The notes beneath the pieces were generated by a model. That model was given only the letters and a program-made list of their open reading frames with translations. It searched no databases and was not told where the DNA came from. The translations under genes were made by a program, and so were the position numbers. DNA of 64,000 bases, taken from positions 249,953,889 through 250,017,888 of the forward strand of contig OV050030.1 in NCBI GenBank assembly GCA_920105625.2, in the 5' to 3' direction. The DNA comes from Clusia tigrina. Taxonomy: Eukaryota > Arthropoda > Insecta > Diptera > Clusiidae. Positions 18,956 to 31,753 of the stretch are shown here, in pieces (within the stretch, counting starts at the first letter, position 1; every line of letters begins with the position of its first letter).

Positions 18956-20915
18956 GGCCTTAGCTTTTATACGGTACGTCCTACATCTATCAAAGTTTGC
19001 AACATACAAATGCTTGTAACTTTTTACTGGAGCGTCATAAAACCTTGAAATTTTGTAACAATAAAGTACTCGAGCCTCTTGTCAATTTAAGATATCGCTC
19101 AAAGCTATGCTACCCTTGAGTCCCAAATCAAACACTGATAAAACTTCAAATGGCCCTAACTTCTATACGATACGTCCTACGCCTATCAAAGTTTGCAACA
19201 TACAAATGCTTGTAACTTTTTACTGGAGCGTCATAAAACCTTGAAATTTTGTAACAATAAAGTACTCGAGCCTCTTGTCAATTTAAGCTATCGCTCAAAG
19301 CTATGCTACCCTTGAGTCCAAAATCAAACACTGATAAAACTTCAAATTGCCCTAACTTCTATACGGTACGTCCTACACCTATCAAAGCTTGGAACATGCA
19401 AATGCTTCTAACTTTTTACTGGAGCGTCATAAAACCTTGAAATTTTGTAACAATAAAGTACTCGAGTCTCTTGTCAAATTAAGCTATCGCTCAAAGCTAT
19501 GCTACCCTTGAGTCCCAAATCAAACACTGATAAAACTTCAAATGGCCCTAACTTTTATACGGTACGTCCTATACCAATCAAAGTTTGCAACATACAAATG
19601 CTTGTAACTTTTTACTGGAGCGTCATAAAACCTTGAAATTTTGAAACAATAAAGTACTCGAGCCTCTTGTCAATTAAAGCTATCGCTCAAAGCTATGCAA
19701 CCCTTGAGTCCCAAATCAAACACTGATAAAACTTTAAATGGCCTTAACTTTTATACGGTACGTCCTACATCTATCAAAGTTTGCAACATACAAATGCTTG
19801 TAACTTTTTACTGGAGCGTCATAAAACCTTGAAATTTTGTAACAATAAAGTACTCGAGCCTCTTGTCAATTTAAGCTATCGCTCAAAGCTATGCTACCCT
19901 TGATTCCCAAATCAAACACTGATAAAACTTCAAATGGCCCTAATATCTATACGGTACGTCCCACATCTATCAAAGTTTGCAACATACAAATGCTTGTAAC
20001 TTTTTACGGGAGCTTCATAAAACCTTGAAATTTTGTAACAATAAAGTACTCGAGCCTCTTGGCAATTTAAGCTATCGCTCAAAGCTATGCTACCCTTGAG
20101 TTTCAAATCAAACACTGATAAAACTTCAAATGGCCTTAACTTTTATACGGGACGTCCTACACCTATCAAAGTTTGCAACATACAAATGCTTGTAACTTTT
20201 TACTGGAGCGTCATAGAACCTTGAAATTTTGTAACAATAAAGTACTCGAGCCTCTTGTCAATTTAAGCTATCGCTCAAAGCTATGCTACCCTTGAGTCCC
20301 AAATCAAACACTGATAAAACTTCAAATGGCCCTAACTTCTATACGGTATGTCCCACATCTATCAAAGTTTGCAACATACAAATGCTTGTACCTTTTTACT
20401 GGAGCGTCATAAAACCTTGAAATTTTGTATCAATAAAGTACTCGAGCCTCTTGTCAATTTAAGCTATCGCTCAAAGCTTTGCTAAACTTGAGTCCCAAAT
20501 CAAACACTGATAAAACTTCAAATGGCCCTAACTTCTATACGGTATGTCCCACATCTATCAAAGTTTGCAACATACAAATGCTTGTACCTTTTTACTGGAG
20601 CGTCATAAAACCTTGAAATTTTGTAACAATAAAGTACTCGAGCCTCTTGTCAATTTAAGCTATCGCTCAAAGCTATGCTACCCTTGAGTCCCAAATCAAA
20701 CACTGATAAAACTTCAAATGGCCCTAACTTCTATACGGTACTTCATACACCTATCAAAGTTTGCAACAAACAAATGCTTGTGAATTTTTACTCGAGCGTC
20801 ATAAAACCTTGAAATTTTGTAACAATAAGGCACTCGAGCTTCTTGTCAATTTAAGCTATCGCTCAAAGCTATGCTACCCTTGAGTCCCAAATCAAACACT
20901 GATAAAACTTCAAAT
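18956..20915. repeat. 10-monomer (1960-bp) higher-order repeat, unit 2
   Basis: Repeats the order of 16996-18955, with a few point differences (for example GGAACATGC near 19391) and one converted monomer at 20328-20523. A third unit begins at 20916 but departs from the pattern at its third monomer, near 21305. Confidence 0.92.
20328..20523. repeat. Chimeric (gene-converted) monomer
   Basis: The first half has the variants of the ninth monomer of the unit (GGTATGTCCCACATC, TGTACCTTTTT). The second half keeps those of the eighth (GTATCAATAAAG, GCTTTGCTAAAC). The counterpart in unit 1, 196 x 10 bp upstream, has the eighth type throughout. This is a clear short conversion or crossover tract between neighbouring monomers, with the switch in the middle of the monomer. 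Confidence 0.85.
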
Positions 20916-22738
20916 GGCCTTAGCTTTTATACGGTACGTCCTACATCTATCAAAGTTTGCAACATACAAATGCTTGTAACTTTTTACTGGAGCGTCATAA
21001 AACCTTGAAATTTTGTAACAATAAAGTACTCGAGCCTCTTGTCAATTTAAGATATCGCTCAAAGCTATGCTACCCTTGAGTCCCAAATCAAACACTGATA
21101 AAACTTCAAATGGCCCTAACTTCTATACGATACGTCCTACGCCTATCAAAGTTTGCAACATACAAATGCTTGTAACTTTTTACTGGAGCGTCATAAAACC
21201 TTGAAATTTTGTAACAATAAAGTACTCGAGCCTCTTGTCAATTTAAGCTATCGCTCAAAGCTATGCTACCCTTGAGTCCCAAATCAAACACTGATAAAAC
21301 TTCAATCTGCCCTAACTTCTATACGGTACGTCCTACATCTATCAAAGTTTGCAACATACAAATGCTTGTAACTCTTTACTGGAGCGTCATAAAACCTTGA
21401 AATTTTGTAACAATAAAGTACTCGAGCCTCTTGTCAATTTAAGCTATCGCACAAAGCTATGCTACCCTTGAGTCCCAAATCAAAGACTGGTAAAACTTCA
21501 AATGGCCCTAACTTCTATACGGTAGGTCCTACAACTATCAAAGTTTGCAACATGCAAATGCTTGTAACTTTTTACTGGAGCGTCATAAAACCTTGAAATT
21601 TTGTAACAATAAAGTACTCGAGCCTCTTGTCAATTTAAGCTATCGCTCAAAGCTATGCTACCCTTGAGTCCCAAATCAAACACTGATAGAACTTCAAATG
21701 GCCCTAACTTCTATACGGTACGTCCTACATCTATCAAAGTTTGCAACATACAAATGCTTCTAACTTTTTACTGGAGCGTCATAAAAGCTTGAAATTTTGT
21801 ATCAATAAAGTACTCGAGCCTCTTGTCAATTTAAGCTATCGCTCAAAGCTTTGCTAAACTTGAGTCCCAAATCAAACACTGACAAAACTTCAAATGGCCC
21901 TAACTTCTATACGGTATGTCCCACATCTATCAAAGTTTGCAACATACAAATGCTTGTAACTTTTTACTGGAGCGACATAAAACCTTGAAATTTTGTAACA
22001 ATAAAGTACTCGAGCCTCTTGTCAATTTAAGCTATCGCTCAAAGCTATGCTACCCTTGAGTCCAAAATCAAACACTGATAAAACTTCAAATTGCCCTAAC
22101 TTCTATACGGTACGTCCTACACCTATCAAAGCTTGCAACATGCAAATGCTTCTAACTTTTTACTGGAGCGTCATAAAACCTTGAAATTTTGTAACAATAA
22201 AGTACTCGAGTCTCTTGTCAAATTAAGCTATCGCTCAAAGCTATGCTACCCTTGAGTCCCAAATCAAACACTGATAAAACTTCAAATGGCCCTAACTTTT
22301 ATACGGTACGTCCTATACCAATCAAAGTTTGCAACATACAAATGCTTGTAACTTTTTACTGGAGCGTCATAAAACCTTGAAATTTTGTAACAATAAAGTA
22401 CTCGAGCCTCTTGTCAATTAAAGCTATCGCTCAAAGCTATGCAACCCTTGAGTCCCAAATCAAACACTGATAAAACTTTAAATGGCCTTAACTTTTATAC
22501 GGTACGTCCTACATCTATCAAAGTTTGCAACATACAAATGCTTGTAACTTTTTACTGGAGCGTCATAAAACCTTGAAATTTTGTAACAATAAAGTACTCG
22601 AGCCTCTTGTCAATTTAAGCTATCGCTCAAAGCTATGCTACCCTTGAATCCCAAATCAAACACTGATAAAACTTCAAATGGCCCTAATTTCTATACGGTA
22701 CGTCCCACATCTATCAAAGTTTGCAACATACAAATGCT

Positions 22739-22792
22739 TGTAACTTTTTACGGGAGCTTCATAAATGTAACTTTTTACTGGAGCGTCATAAA
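22739..22792. repeat. 27-bp tandem duplication at the domain A/B junction
   Basis: 22739-22765 and 22766-22792 are adjacent 27-bp copies of the TGTAACTTTTTAC... to ...CATAAA segment. The first has the domain A variants (CGGGAGCTTC) and the second the common form (CTGGAGCGTC). The monomer holding them is 27 bp too long. Downstream variants are of domain B (GGTACACGAGC). The join looks like misaligned exchange between two subfamilies. Confidence 0.88.
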
Positions 22793-22902
22793 ACCTTGAA
22801 ATTTTGTAACAATAAGGTACACGAGCTTCTTGTAAATTTAAGCTATCGCTCAAAGCTATGCTACCCTTGAGTCCCAAATCAAACACTGATAAAACTTCAA
22901 AT

Positions 22903-25368
22903 GGCCCTAACTTCTATACGGTACGTCCTACACCTATCAAAGTTTGCAACATACAAATGCTTGTAACTTTTTACTGGATCGTCATAAAACCTTGAAATTT
23001 TGTAACAATAAAGTACTCGAGCCTCTTGTCAATTTAAGCTATCGCTCAAAGCTATGCTACCCTTGAGTCCCAAATCAAACACTGATAAAACTTCAAATGG
23101 CCCTAACTTCTATACGGTACGTCCTACACATATCAAAGTTTGCAACATACAAATGCTTGTAACTTTTTACTGGAGCATCATAAAACCTTGAAATTTTGTA
23201 ACAATAAAGTACTCGAGCCTCTTGTCAATTTAAGCTATCGCTCAAAGCTATGCTACCCTTGAGTCCCAAATCAAACACTGATAAACCTTCAAATGGCCCT
23301 AACTTCTATACGGTACGTCCTACACTTATCAAAGTTTCCAACATACAAATGCTTGTAACTTTTTACTGAAGCGTCATAAAACCTTGAAATTTTGTAACAA
23401 TAAAGTACTCGAGCATCTTGTCAATTTAAGCTATCGATCAAAGCTATGCTACCCTTGAGTCCCAAATCAAACACTGATAAAACTTCAAATGGCCCTAACT
23501 TCTATACGGTACGTCCTACACCTATCAAAGTTTGCACCATACAAATGCTTGTAACTTTTTACGGGAGCATCATAAAAACTTCAAATTTTGTAACAATAAG
23601 GTACTCGAGCTTCTTGTCAATTTAAGCTATCGCTCAAAGTTATGCTACCCTTGATTCCCAAATCAAACACTGATAGAACTTCAAAAGGCCCTAACTTCTA
23701 TACGGTACATCCTACACCTATCAAAGTTTGCAACATACAAATGCTTGTAACTTTTTACTGGAGCGTCATAAAACCTTGAAATTTTGTAACAATAAAGTAC
23801 TCGAGCCTCTTGTCAATTTAAGCTATCGCTCAAAGCTATGCTACCCTTGAGTCCCAAATCAAACACTGATAAAACTTCAAATGGCCCTAACTTCTATACG
23901 GTACGTCCTACACATATCAAAGTTTGCAACATACAAATGCTTGTAACTTTTTACTGGAGCGTCATAAAACCTTGAAATTTTGTAACAATAAAGTACTCGA
24001 GCCTCTTGTCAATTTAAGCTATCGCTCAAAGCTATGCTACCCTTGAGTCCCAAATCAAACACTGATAAAACTTCAAATGGCACTAATTTCTATACGGTAC
24101 GTCCTACACCTATCAAAGTTTGCAACATACAAATGCTTGTAACTTTTTACTGGAGCGTCATAAAACCTTGAAATTTTATAACAATAAAGTACTCGAGCCT
24201 CTTGTCAATTTAAGCCATCGCTCAAAGCTATGCTACCCTTGAGTCCCAAATCAAACAATGATAAAACTTCAAATGGCCCTAACTTCTATACGGTACGTCC
24301 TACACATATCAAAGTTTGCAACATACAAATGCTTGTAACTTTTTACTGGAGCGTCATAAAACCTTGAAATTTTGTAACAATAAAGTACTCGAGCCTCTTG
24401 TCAATTTAAGCTATCCTACACATATCAAAGTTTGCAACATACAAATGCTTGTAACTTTTTACTGGAGCATCATAAAACCTTGAAATTTTGTAACAATAAA
24501 GTACTCGAGCCTCTTGTCAATTTAAGCTATCGCTCAAAGCTATGCTACCCTTGAGTCCCAAATCAAACACTGATAAAACTTCAAATGGCCCTAACTTCTA
24601 TACGGTACGTCCTACACTTATCAAAGTTTCCAACATACAAATGCTTGTAACTTTTTACTGGAGCGTCATAAAACCTTGAAATTTTGTAACAATAAAGTAC
24701 TCGAGCCTCTTGTCAAATTAAGCTATCGCTCAAAGCTATGATACCCTTGAGTCCCAAATCAAACACTGATAAAACTTCAAATGGCCCTAACTTCTATACG
24801 GTACGTCCTACACCTATCAAAGTTTGCGACATACAAATGCTTGTAACTTTTTACTGGAGCGTCATAAAACCTTGAAATTTTGTAACAATAAAGTACTCGA
24901 GCCTCTTGTCAATTTAAGCTGTCGCTCAAAGCTATGCTACCCTTGAGTCCCAAATCAAACACTGATAAAACTTCAAATGGCCCTAACTTCTATACGGTAC
25001 GTCCTACAGTTATCAAAGTTTCCAACATACAAATACTTGTAACTTTTTACTGGAGCGTCATAAAACCTTGAAATTTTGTAACAATAAAGTACTCGAGCCT
25101 CTTGTCAATTTAAGCTATCGCTCAAAGCTATGCTACTCTTGAGTCCCAAATCAAACACTAATAAAACTTCAAATGGCCCTAACTTCTATACGGTGCGTCC
25201 TACACCTATCAAAGTTTGCAACATACAAATGCTTGTAACTTTTTACTGGAGCGTCATAAAACGTTGAAATTTTGTAACAATAAAGTACTCGAGCCTCTTG
25301 TCAATTTAAGCTATCGCTCAAAGCTATGCTACCCTTGAGTCCCAAATCAAACACTGATAAAACTTCAA
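22903..25368. repeat. Domain B higher-order repeat, shortened early copy
   Basis: Matches 28698 onward at an offset of 5795 (for example GATAAACC at 23280 and 29075). After loss of two monomers near 23640 the offset becomes 6187 (the truncated-monomer join at 24415 against 30602, GGTGCG at 25194 against 31381). It is therefore a 14-monomer relative of the 16-mer below. Boundaries are approximate at the right end. Confidence 0.75.
24275..24586. repeat. Fused monomer pair with an 80-bp deletion, copy 1
   Basis: Two monomers total 312 bp instead of 392. At 24414/24415 GCTAT is joined directly to CCTACACATATC, removing the 80 bp that normally run from CGCTCAAAGC through GGTACGT, including the GGCCC start. 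The same join recurs at 30601/30602, 33657/33658 and 42190/42191, so all four descend from one deletion and mark the history of the surrounding duplications. Confidence 0.9.
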
Positions 25369-28300
25369 AAGGCCCTAACTTCTATACGGTACGTCCTACA
25401 CATATCAAAGTTTGCAACATACAAATGCTTGTAACTTTTTACTGGAGCATCATAAAACCTTGAAATTTTGTAACAATAAAGTACTCGAGCCTTTTGTCAA
25501 TTTAAGCTATCGCTCAAAGCTATGCTACCCTTGAGTCCCAAATCAAACACTGATAAAACTTCAAATGGCCCTAACTTCTATACGGTACGTCCTACACTTA
25601 TCAAAGTTTCCAACATACAAATGCTTGTAACTTTTTACTGGATCGTCATAAAACCTTGAAATTTTGTAACAATAAGGTACACGAGCTTCTTGTCAATTTA
25701 AGCTATCGCTCAAAGCTATGCTACCCTTGAGTCCCAAATCAAACACTGATAAAACTTCAAATGGCACTAACTTCTATACGGTACGTCCTACACCTATCAA
25801 AGTTTGCAACATACAAATGCTTGTAACTTTTTACTGGATCGTCATAAAACCTTGAAATTTTGTAACAATAAAGTACTCGAGCCTCTTGTCAATTTAAGCT
25901 ATCGCTCAAAGCTATGCTACCCTTGAGTCCCAAATCAAACACTGATAAAACTTCAAATGGCCCTAACTTCTATACGGTATGTCCTACACATATCAAAGTT
26001 TGCAACATACAAATGCTTGTAACTTTTTACTGGAGCATCATAAAACCTTGAAATTTTGTAACAATAAAGTACTCGAGCCTCTTGTCAATTTAAGCTATCG
26101 CTCAAAGCTATGCTACCCTTGAGTCCCAAATCAAACACTGATAAAACTTCAAATGGCCCTAACTTCTATACGGTACGTCCTACACTTATCAAAGTTCCCA
26201 ACATACAAATGCTTGTAACTTTTTACTGGAGCGTCATAAAACCTTGAAATTTTGTAACAATAAAGTACTCGAGCATCTTGTCAATTTAAGCTATCGATCA
26301 AAGCTATGCTACCCTTGAGACCCAAATGAAACACTGATAAAACTTCAAATGGCCCTAACTTCTATACGGTACGTCCTACACCTATCAAAGTTTGCACCAT
26401 ACAAATGCTTGTAACTTTTTACGGGAGCATCATAAAAACTTGAAATTTTGTAACAATAAGGTACTCGAGCTTCTTGTCAATTTAAGCTATCGCTCAAAGT
26501 TATGCTACCCTTGAGTCCCAAATCAAACACTGATAAAACTTCAAATGGCCCTAACTTCTATACGGTACATCCTACACCTATCAAAGTTTGCAACATACAA
26601 ATGCTTGTAATTTTTTACTGGAGCGTCATAAAACCTTGAAATTTTGTAACAATAAAGTACTCGAGCCTCTTGTCAATTTAAGCTATCGCTCAAAGCTATG
26701 ATACCCTTGAGTCCCAAATCAAACACTGATAAAACTTCAAATGGCCCTAACTTCTATACGGTACGTCCTACACCTATCAAAGTTTGCAACATACAAATGC
26801 TTGTAACTTTTTACTGGAGCGTCATAAAACCTTGAAATTTTGTAACAATAAAGTACTCGAGCCTCTTGTCAATTTAAGCTATCGCTCAAGCTATGCTACC
26901 CTTGAGTCCCAAATCAAACACTGATAAAACTTCAAATGGCCCTAACTCCTATACGATACGTCCTACACCTATCAAAGTTTGCAACATACAAATGCTTGTA
27001 ACTTTTTACGGGAGCGTCATAAAACCTTGAAATTTTGTAATAAGGTACACGAGCTTCTTGTCAATTTAAGCTATCGCTCAAAGCTATGCTACCCTTGAGT
27101 CCCAAATCAAACACTGATAAAACTTCAAATGGCACTAATTTCTATACGGTACGTCCTACACCTATCAAAGTTTGCAACATACAAATGCTTGTAACTTTTT
27201 AATGGAGCGTCATAAAACCTTGAAATTTTGTAACAATAAAGTACTCGAGCCTCTTGTCAATTTAAGCTATCGCTCAAAGCTATGCTACCCTTGAGTCCCA
27301 AATCAAACACTGATAAAACTTCAAATGGCCCTAACTTCTATACGGTACGTCGTACACATATCAAAGTTTGCAACATACAAATGCTTGTAACTTTTTACTG
27401 GAGCATCATAAAACCTTGAAATTTTGTAACAATAAAGTACTCGAGCCTTTTGTCAATTTAAGCTATCGCTCAAAGCTATGCTACCCTTGAGTCCCAAATC
27501 AAACACTGATAAAACTTCAAATGGCCCTAACTTCTATACGGTACGTCCTACACTTATCAAAGTTTCCAACATATAAATGCTTGTAACTTTTTACTGGAGC
27601 GTCATAAAACCTTGAAATTTTGTAACAATAAAGTACTCGAGCCTCTTGCCAATTTATGCTATCGCTCAAAGCTATGATACCCTTGAGTCCCAAATCAAAC
27701 ACTGATAAAACTTCAAATGGCCCTAACTTCTATACGGTACGTCCTACACCTATCAAAGTTTGCAACATACAAATGCTTGTAACTTTTTACTGGAGTGTCA
27801 TAAAACCTTGAAATTTTGTAACAATAAAGTACTCGAGCCTCTTGTCAATTTAAGCTCTCGCTCAAAGCTATGCTACCCTTGAGTCCCAAATCAAACACTG
27901 ATAAAACTTCAAATGGCCCTAACTTCTATACGGTACGTTCTACGCCTATCAAAGTTTGCGACATACAAATGTTTGTAACTTTTTACTGGAGCGTCATAAA
28001 ACCTTGAAATTTTGTAACAATAAAGTACTCGAGCCTCTTGTCAATTTAAGCTGTCGCTCAAAGCTATGCTACCCTTGAGTCCCAAATCAAACACTGATAA
28101 AACTTCAAATGGCCCTAACTTCTATACGGTACGTCCTACACTTATCAAAGTTTCCAACATACAAATGCTTGTAACTTTTTACTGGAGCGTCATAAAACGT
28201 TGAAATTTTGTAACAATAAAGTACTCGAGCCTCTTGTCAATTTAAGCTATCGCTCAAAGCTATGCTACCCTTGAGTCCCAAATCAAACACTGATAAAACT

Positions 28301-28697
28301 TCAAAAGGCCCTAACTTCTATACGGTACGTCCTACACCTAACAAAGTTTGCAACATACAAATGCTTGTAACTTTTTACTGGAGCGTCATAAAACCTTGAA
28401 ATTTTGTAACAATACAGTACTCGAGCCTCTTGTTAATTTAAGCTATCGCTCAAGCAATGCTACCCTTGAGTCCCAAATCAAACACTGATAAAACTTCAAA
28501 TGGCCCTAACTCCTATACGGTACGTCCTACACCTATCAAAGTTTGCAACATACAAATGCTTGTAACTTTTTACTGGAGCGTCATAAAACCTTGAAATTTT
28601 GTAACAATAAGGTACACGAGCTTCTTGTAAATTTAAGCTATCGCTCAAAGCTATGCTACCCTTGAGTCCCAAATCAAACACTGATAAAACTTCAAAT

Positions 28698-31600
28698 GGC
28701 ACTAACTTCTATACGGTACGTCCTACACCTATCAAAGTTTGCAACATACAAATGCTTGTAACTTTTTACTGGATCGTCATAAAACCTTGAAATTTTGTAA
28801 CAATAAAGTACTCGAGCCTCTTGTCAATTTAAGCTATCGCTCAAAGCTATGCTACCCTTGAGTCCCAAATAAAACACTGATAAAACTTCAAATGGCCCTA
28901 ACTTCTATACGGTACGTCCTACACATATCAAAGTTTGCAACATACAAATGCTTGTAACTTTTTACTGGAGCATCATAAAACCTTGAAATTTTGTAACAAT
29001 AAAGTACTCGAGCCTCTTGTCAATTTAAGCTATCGCTCAAAGCTATGCTACCCTTGAGTCCCAAATCAAACACTGATAAACCTTCAAATGGCCCTAACTT
29101 CTATACGGTACGTCCTACACTTATCAAAGTTTCCAACATACAAATGCTTGTAACTTTTTACTGAAGTGTCATAAAACCTTGAAATTTTGTAACAATAAAG
29201 TACTCGAGCATCTTGTCAATTTAAGCTATCGATCAAAGCTATGCTACCCTTGAGTCCCAAATCAAACACTGATAAAACTTCAAATGGCCCTAACTTCTAT
29301 ACGGTACGTCCTACACCTATCAAAGTTTGCACCATACAAATGCTTGTAACTTTTTACGGGAGCATCATAAAAACTTCAAATTTTGTAACAATAAGGTACT
29401 CGAGCTTCTTGTCAATTTAAGCTATCGCTCAAAGTTATGCTACCCTTGAGTCCCAAATCAAACACTGATAAAACTTCAAATGGCCCTAACTTCTATACGG
29501 TACATCCTACACCTATCAAAGTTTGCAACATACAAATGCTTGTAATTTTTTACTGGAGCGTCATAAAACCTTGAAATTTTGTAACAATAAAGTACTCGAG
29601 CCTCTTGTCAATTTAAGCTATCGCTCAAAGCTATGCTACCCTTGAGTTCCAAATCAAACACTGATAAAACTTCAAATGGCCCTAACTTCTATACGGTACG
29701 TCCTACACCTATCAAAGTTTGCAACATACAAATGCTTGTAACTTTTTACTGGAGCGTCATAAAACGTTGAAATTTTGTAACAATAAAGTACTCGAGCCTC
29801 TTGTCAATTCAAGCTATCGCTCAAAGCTATGCTACCCTTGATTCCCAAATCAAACACTGATAGAACTTCAAAAGGCCCTAACTTCTATACGGTACATCCT
29901 ACACCTATCAAAGTTTGCAACATACAAATGCTTTTAACTTTTTACTGGAGCGTCATAAAACCTTGAAATTTTGTAACAATAAAGTACTCGAGCCTCTTGT
30001 CAATTTAAGCTATCGCTCAAAGCTATGCTACCCTTGAGTCCCAAATCAAACACTGATAAAACTTCAAATGGCCCTAACTTCTATACGGTACGTCCTACAC
30101 ATATCAAAGTTTGCAACATACAAATGCTTGTAACTTTTTACTGGAGCGTCATAAAACCTTGAAATTTTGTAACAATAAAGTACTCGAGCCTCTTGTCAAT
30201 TTAAGCTATCGCTCAAAGCTATGCTACCCTTGAGTCCCAAATCAAACACTGATAAAACTTCAAATGGCACTAATTTCTATACGGTACGTCCTACACCTAT
30301 CAAAGTTTGCAACATACAAATGCTTGTAACTTTTTACTGGAGCGTCATAAAACCTTGAAATTTTGTAACAATAAAGTACTCGAGCCTCTTGTCAATTTAA
30401 GCCATCGCTCAAAGCTATGCTACCCTTGAGTCCCAAATCAAACACTGATAAAACTTCAAATGGCCCTAACTTCTATACGGTACGTCCTACACATATCAAA
30501 GTTTGCAACATACAAATGCTTGTAACTTTTTACTGGAGCGTCATAAAACCTTGAAATTTTGTAACAATAAAGTACTCGAGCGTCTTGTCAATTTAAGCTA
30601 TCCTACACCTATCAAAGTTTGCAACATACAAATGCTTGTAACTTTTTACTGGAGCATCATAAAACCTTGAAATTTTGTAACAATAAAGTACTCGAGCCTC
30701 TTGTCAATTTAAGCTATCGCTCAAAGCTATGCTACCCTTGAGTCCCAAATCAAACACTGATAAAACTTCAAATGGCCCTAACTTCTATTCGGTACGTCCT
30801 ACACTTATCAAAGTTTCCAACATACAAATGCTTGTAACTTTTTACTGGAGCGTCATAAAACCTTGAAATTTTGTAACAATAAAGTACTCGAGCCTCTTGT
30901 CAAATTAAGCTATCGCTCAAAGCTATGATACCCTTGAGTCCCAAATCAAACACTGATAAAACTTCAAATGGCCCTAACTTCTATACGGTACGTCCTACAC
31001 CTATCAAAGTTTGCGACATACAAATGCTTGTAACTTTTTACTGGAGCGTCATAAAACCTTGAAATTTTGTAACAATAAAGTACTCGAGCCTCTTGTCAAT
31101 TTAAGCTGTCGCTGAAAGCTATGCTACCCTTGAGTCCCAAATCAAACACTGATAAAACTTCAAATGGCCCTAACTTCTATACGGTACGTCCTACACTTAT
31201 CAAAGTTTCCAACATACAAATGCTTGTAACTTTTTACTGGAGCGTCATAAAACCTTGAAATTTTGTAACAATAAAGTACTCGAGCCTCTTGTCAATTTAA
31301 GCTATCGCTCAAAGCTATGCTACCCTTGAGTCCCAAATCAAACACTAATAAAACTTCAAATGGCCCTAACTTCTATACGGTGCGTCCTACACCTATCAAA
31401 GTTTGCAACATACAAATGCTTGTAACTTTTTACTGGAGCGTCATAAAACGTTGAAATTTTGTAACAATAAAGTACTCGAGCCTCTTGTCAATTTAAGCTA
31501 TCGCTCAAAGCTATGCTACCCTTGAGTCCCAAATCAAACACTGATAAAACTTCAAAAGGCCCTAACTTCTATACGGTACGTCCTACACCTATCAAAGTTT

Positions 31601-31753
31601 GCAACATACAAATGCTTGTAACTTTTTACTGGAGCGTCATAAAACCTTGAAATTTTGTAACAATAAAGTACTCGAGCCTCTTGTCAATTTAAGCTATCGC
31701 TCAAAGCTATGCTACCCTTGAGTCCCAAATCAAACACTAATAAAACTTCAAAT
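28698..31753. repeat. 3056-bp (16-monomer) higher-order repeat, unit 1
   Basis: Sixteen monomers minus the 80-bp deletion (16 x 196 - 80 = 3056). Landmarks repeat at exactly 3056 bp: GGATCG 28771/31827, GATAAACC 29075/32131, the deletion join 30602/33658, GGTGCG 31381/34437. The unit includes the fused pair at 30462-30773. Confidence 0.9.
30462..30773. repeat. Fused monomer pair with an 80-bp deletion, copy 2
   Basis: Same join as at 24414/24415, here at 30601/30602. It differs by CCTACACCTATC instead of the ACACATATC variant just after the join, and by GAGCGTCTTG before it. Confidence 0.9.

Larger units (their letters stand above)
12306..22765. repeat. 196-bp satellite array, domain A, right block
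   Basis: Continuation of the left array. 12306-12692 completes the interrupted octamer. 12693-14251 parallels the left end of the window, including a single 775-bp tetramer at 13477-14251. From 15428 onward monomers are ordered into 8- and 10-mer higher-order repeats. Diagnostic variants are the same as in the left block (CCCACATC, CTAATATC, GGTACTTCAT, GGCCTTAGC, CCTATACCAATC). Recurring 61-codon minus-strand frames occur only in monomers where the consensus in-frame TGA (from TTGTCAATTT) is changed. No gene is supported. Confidence 0.97.
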
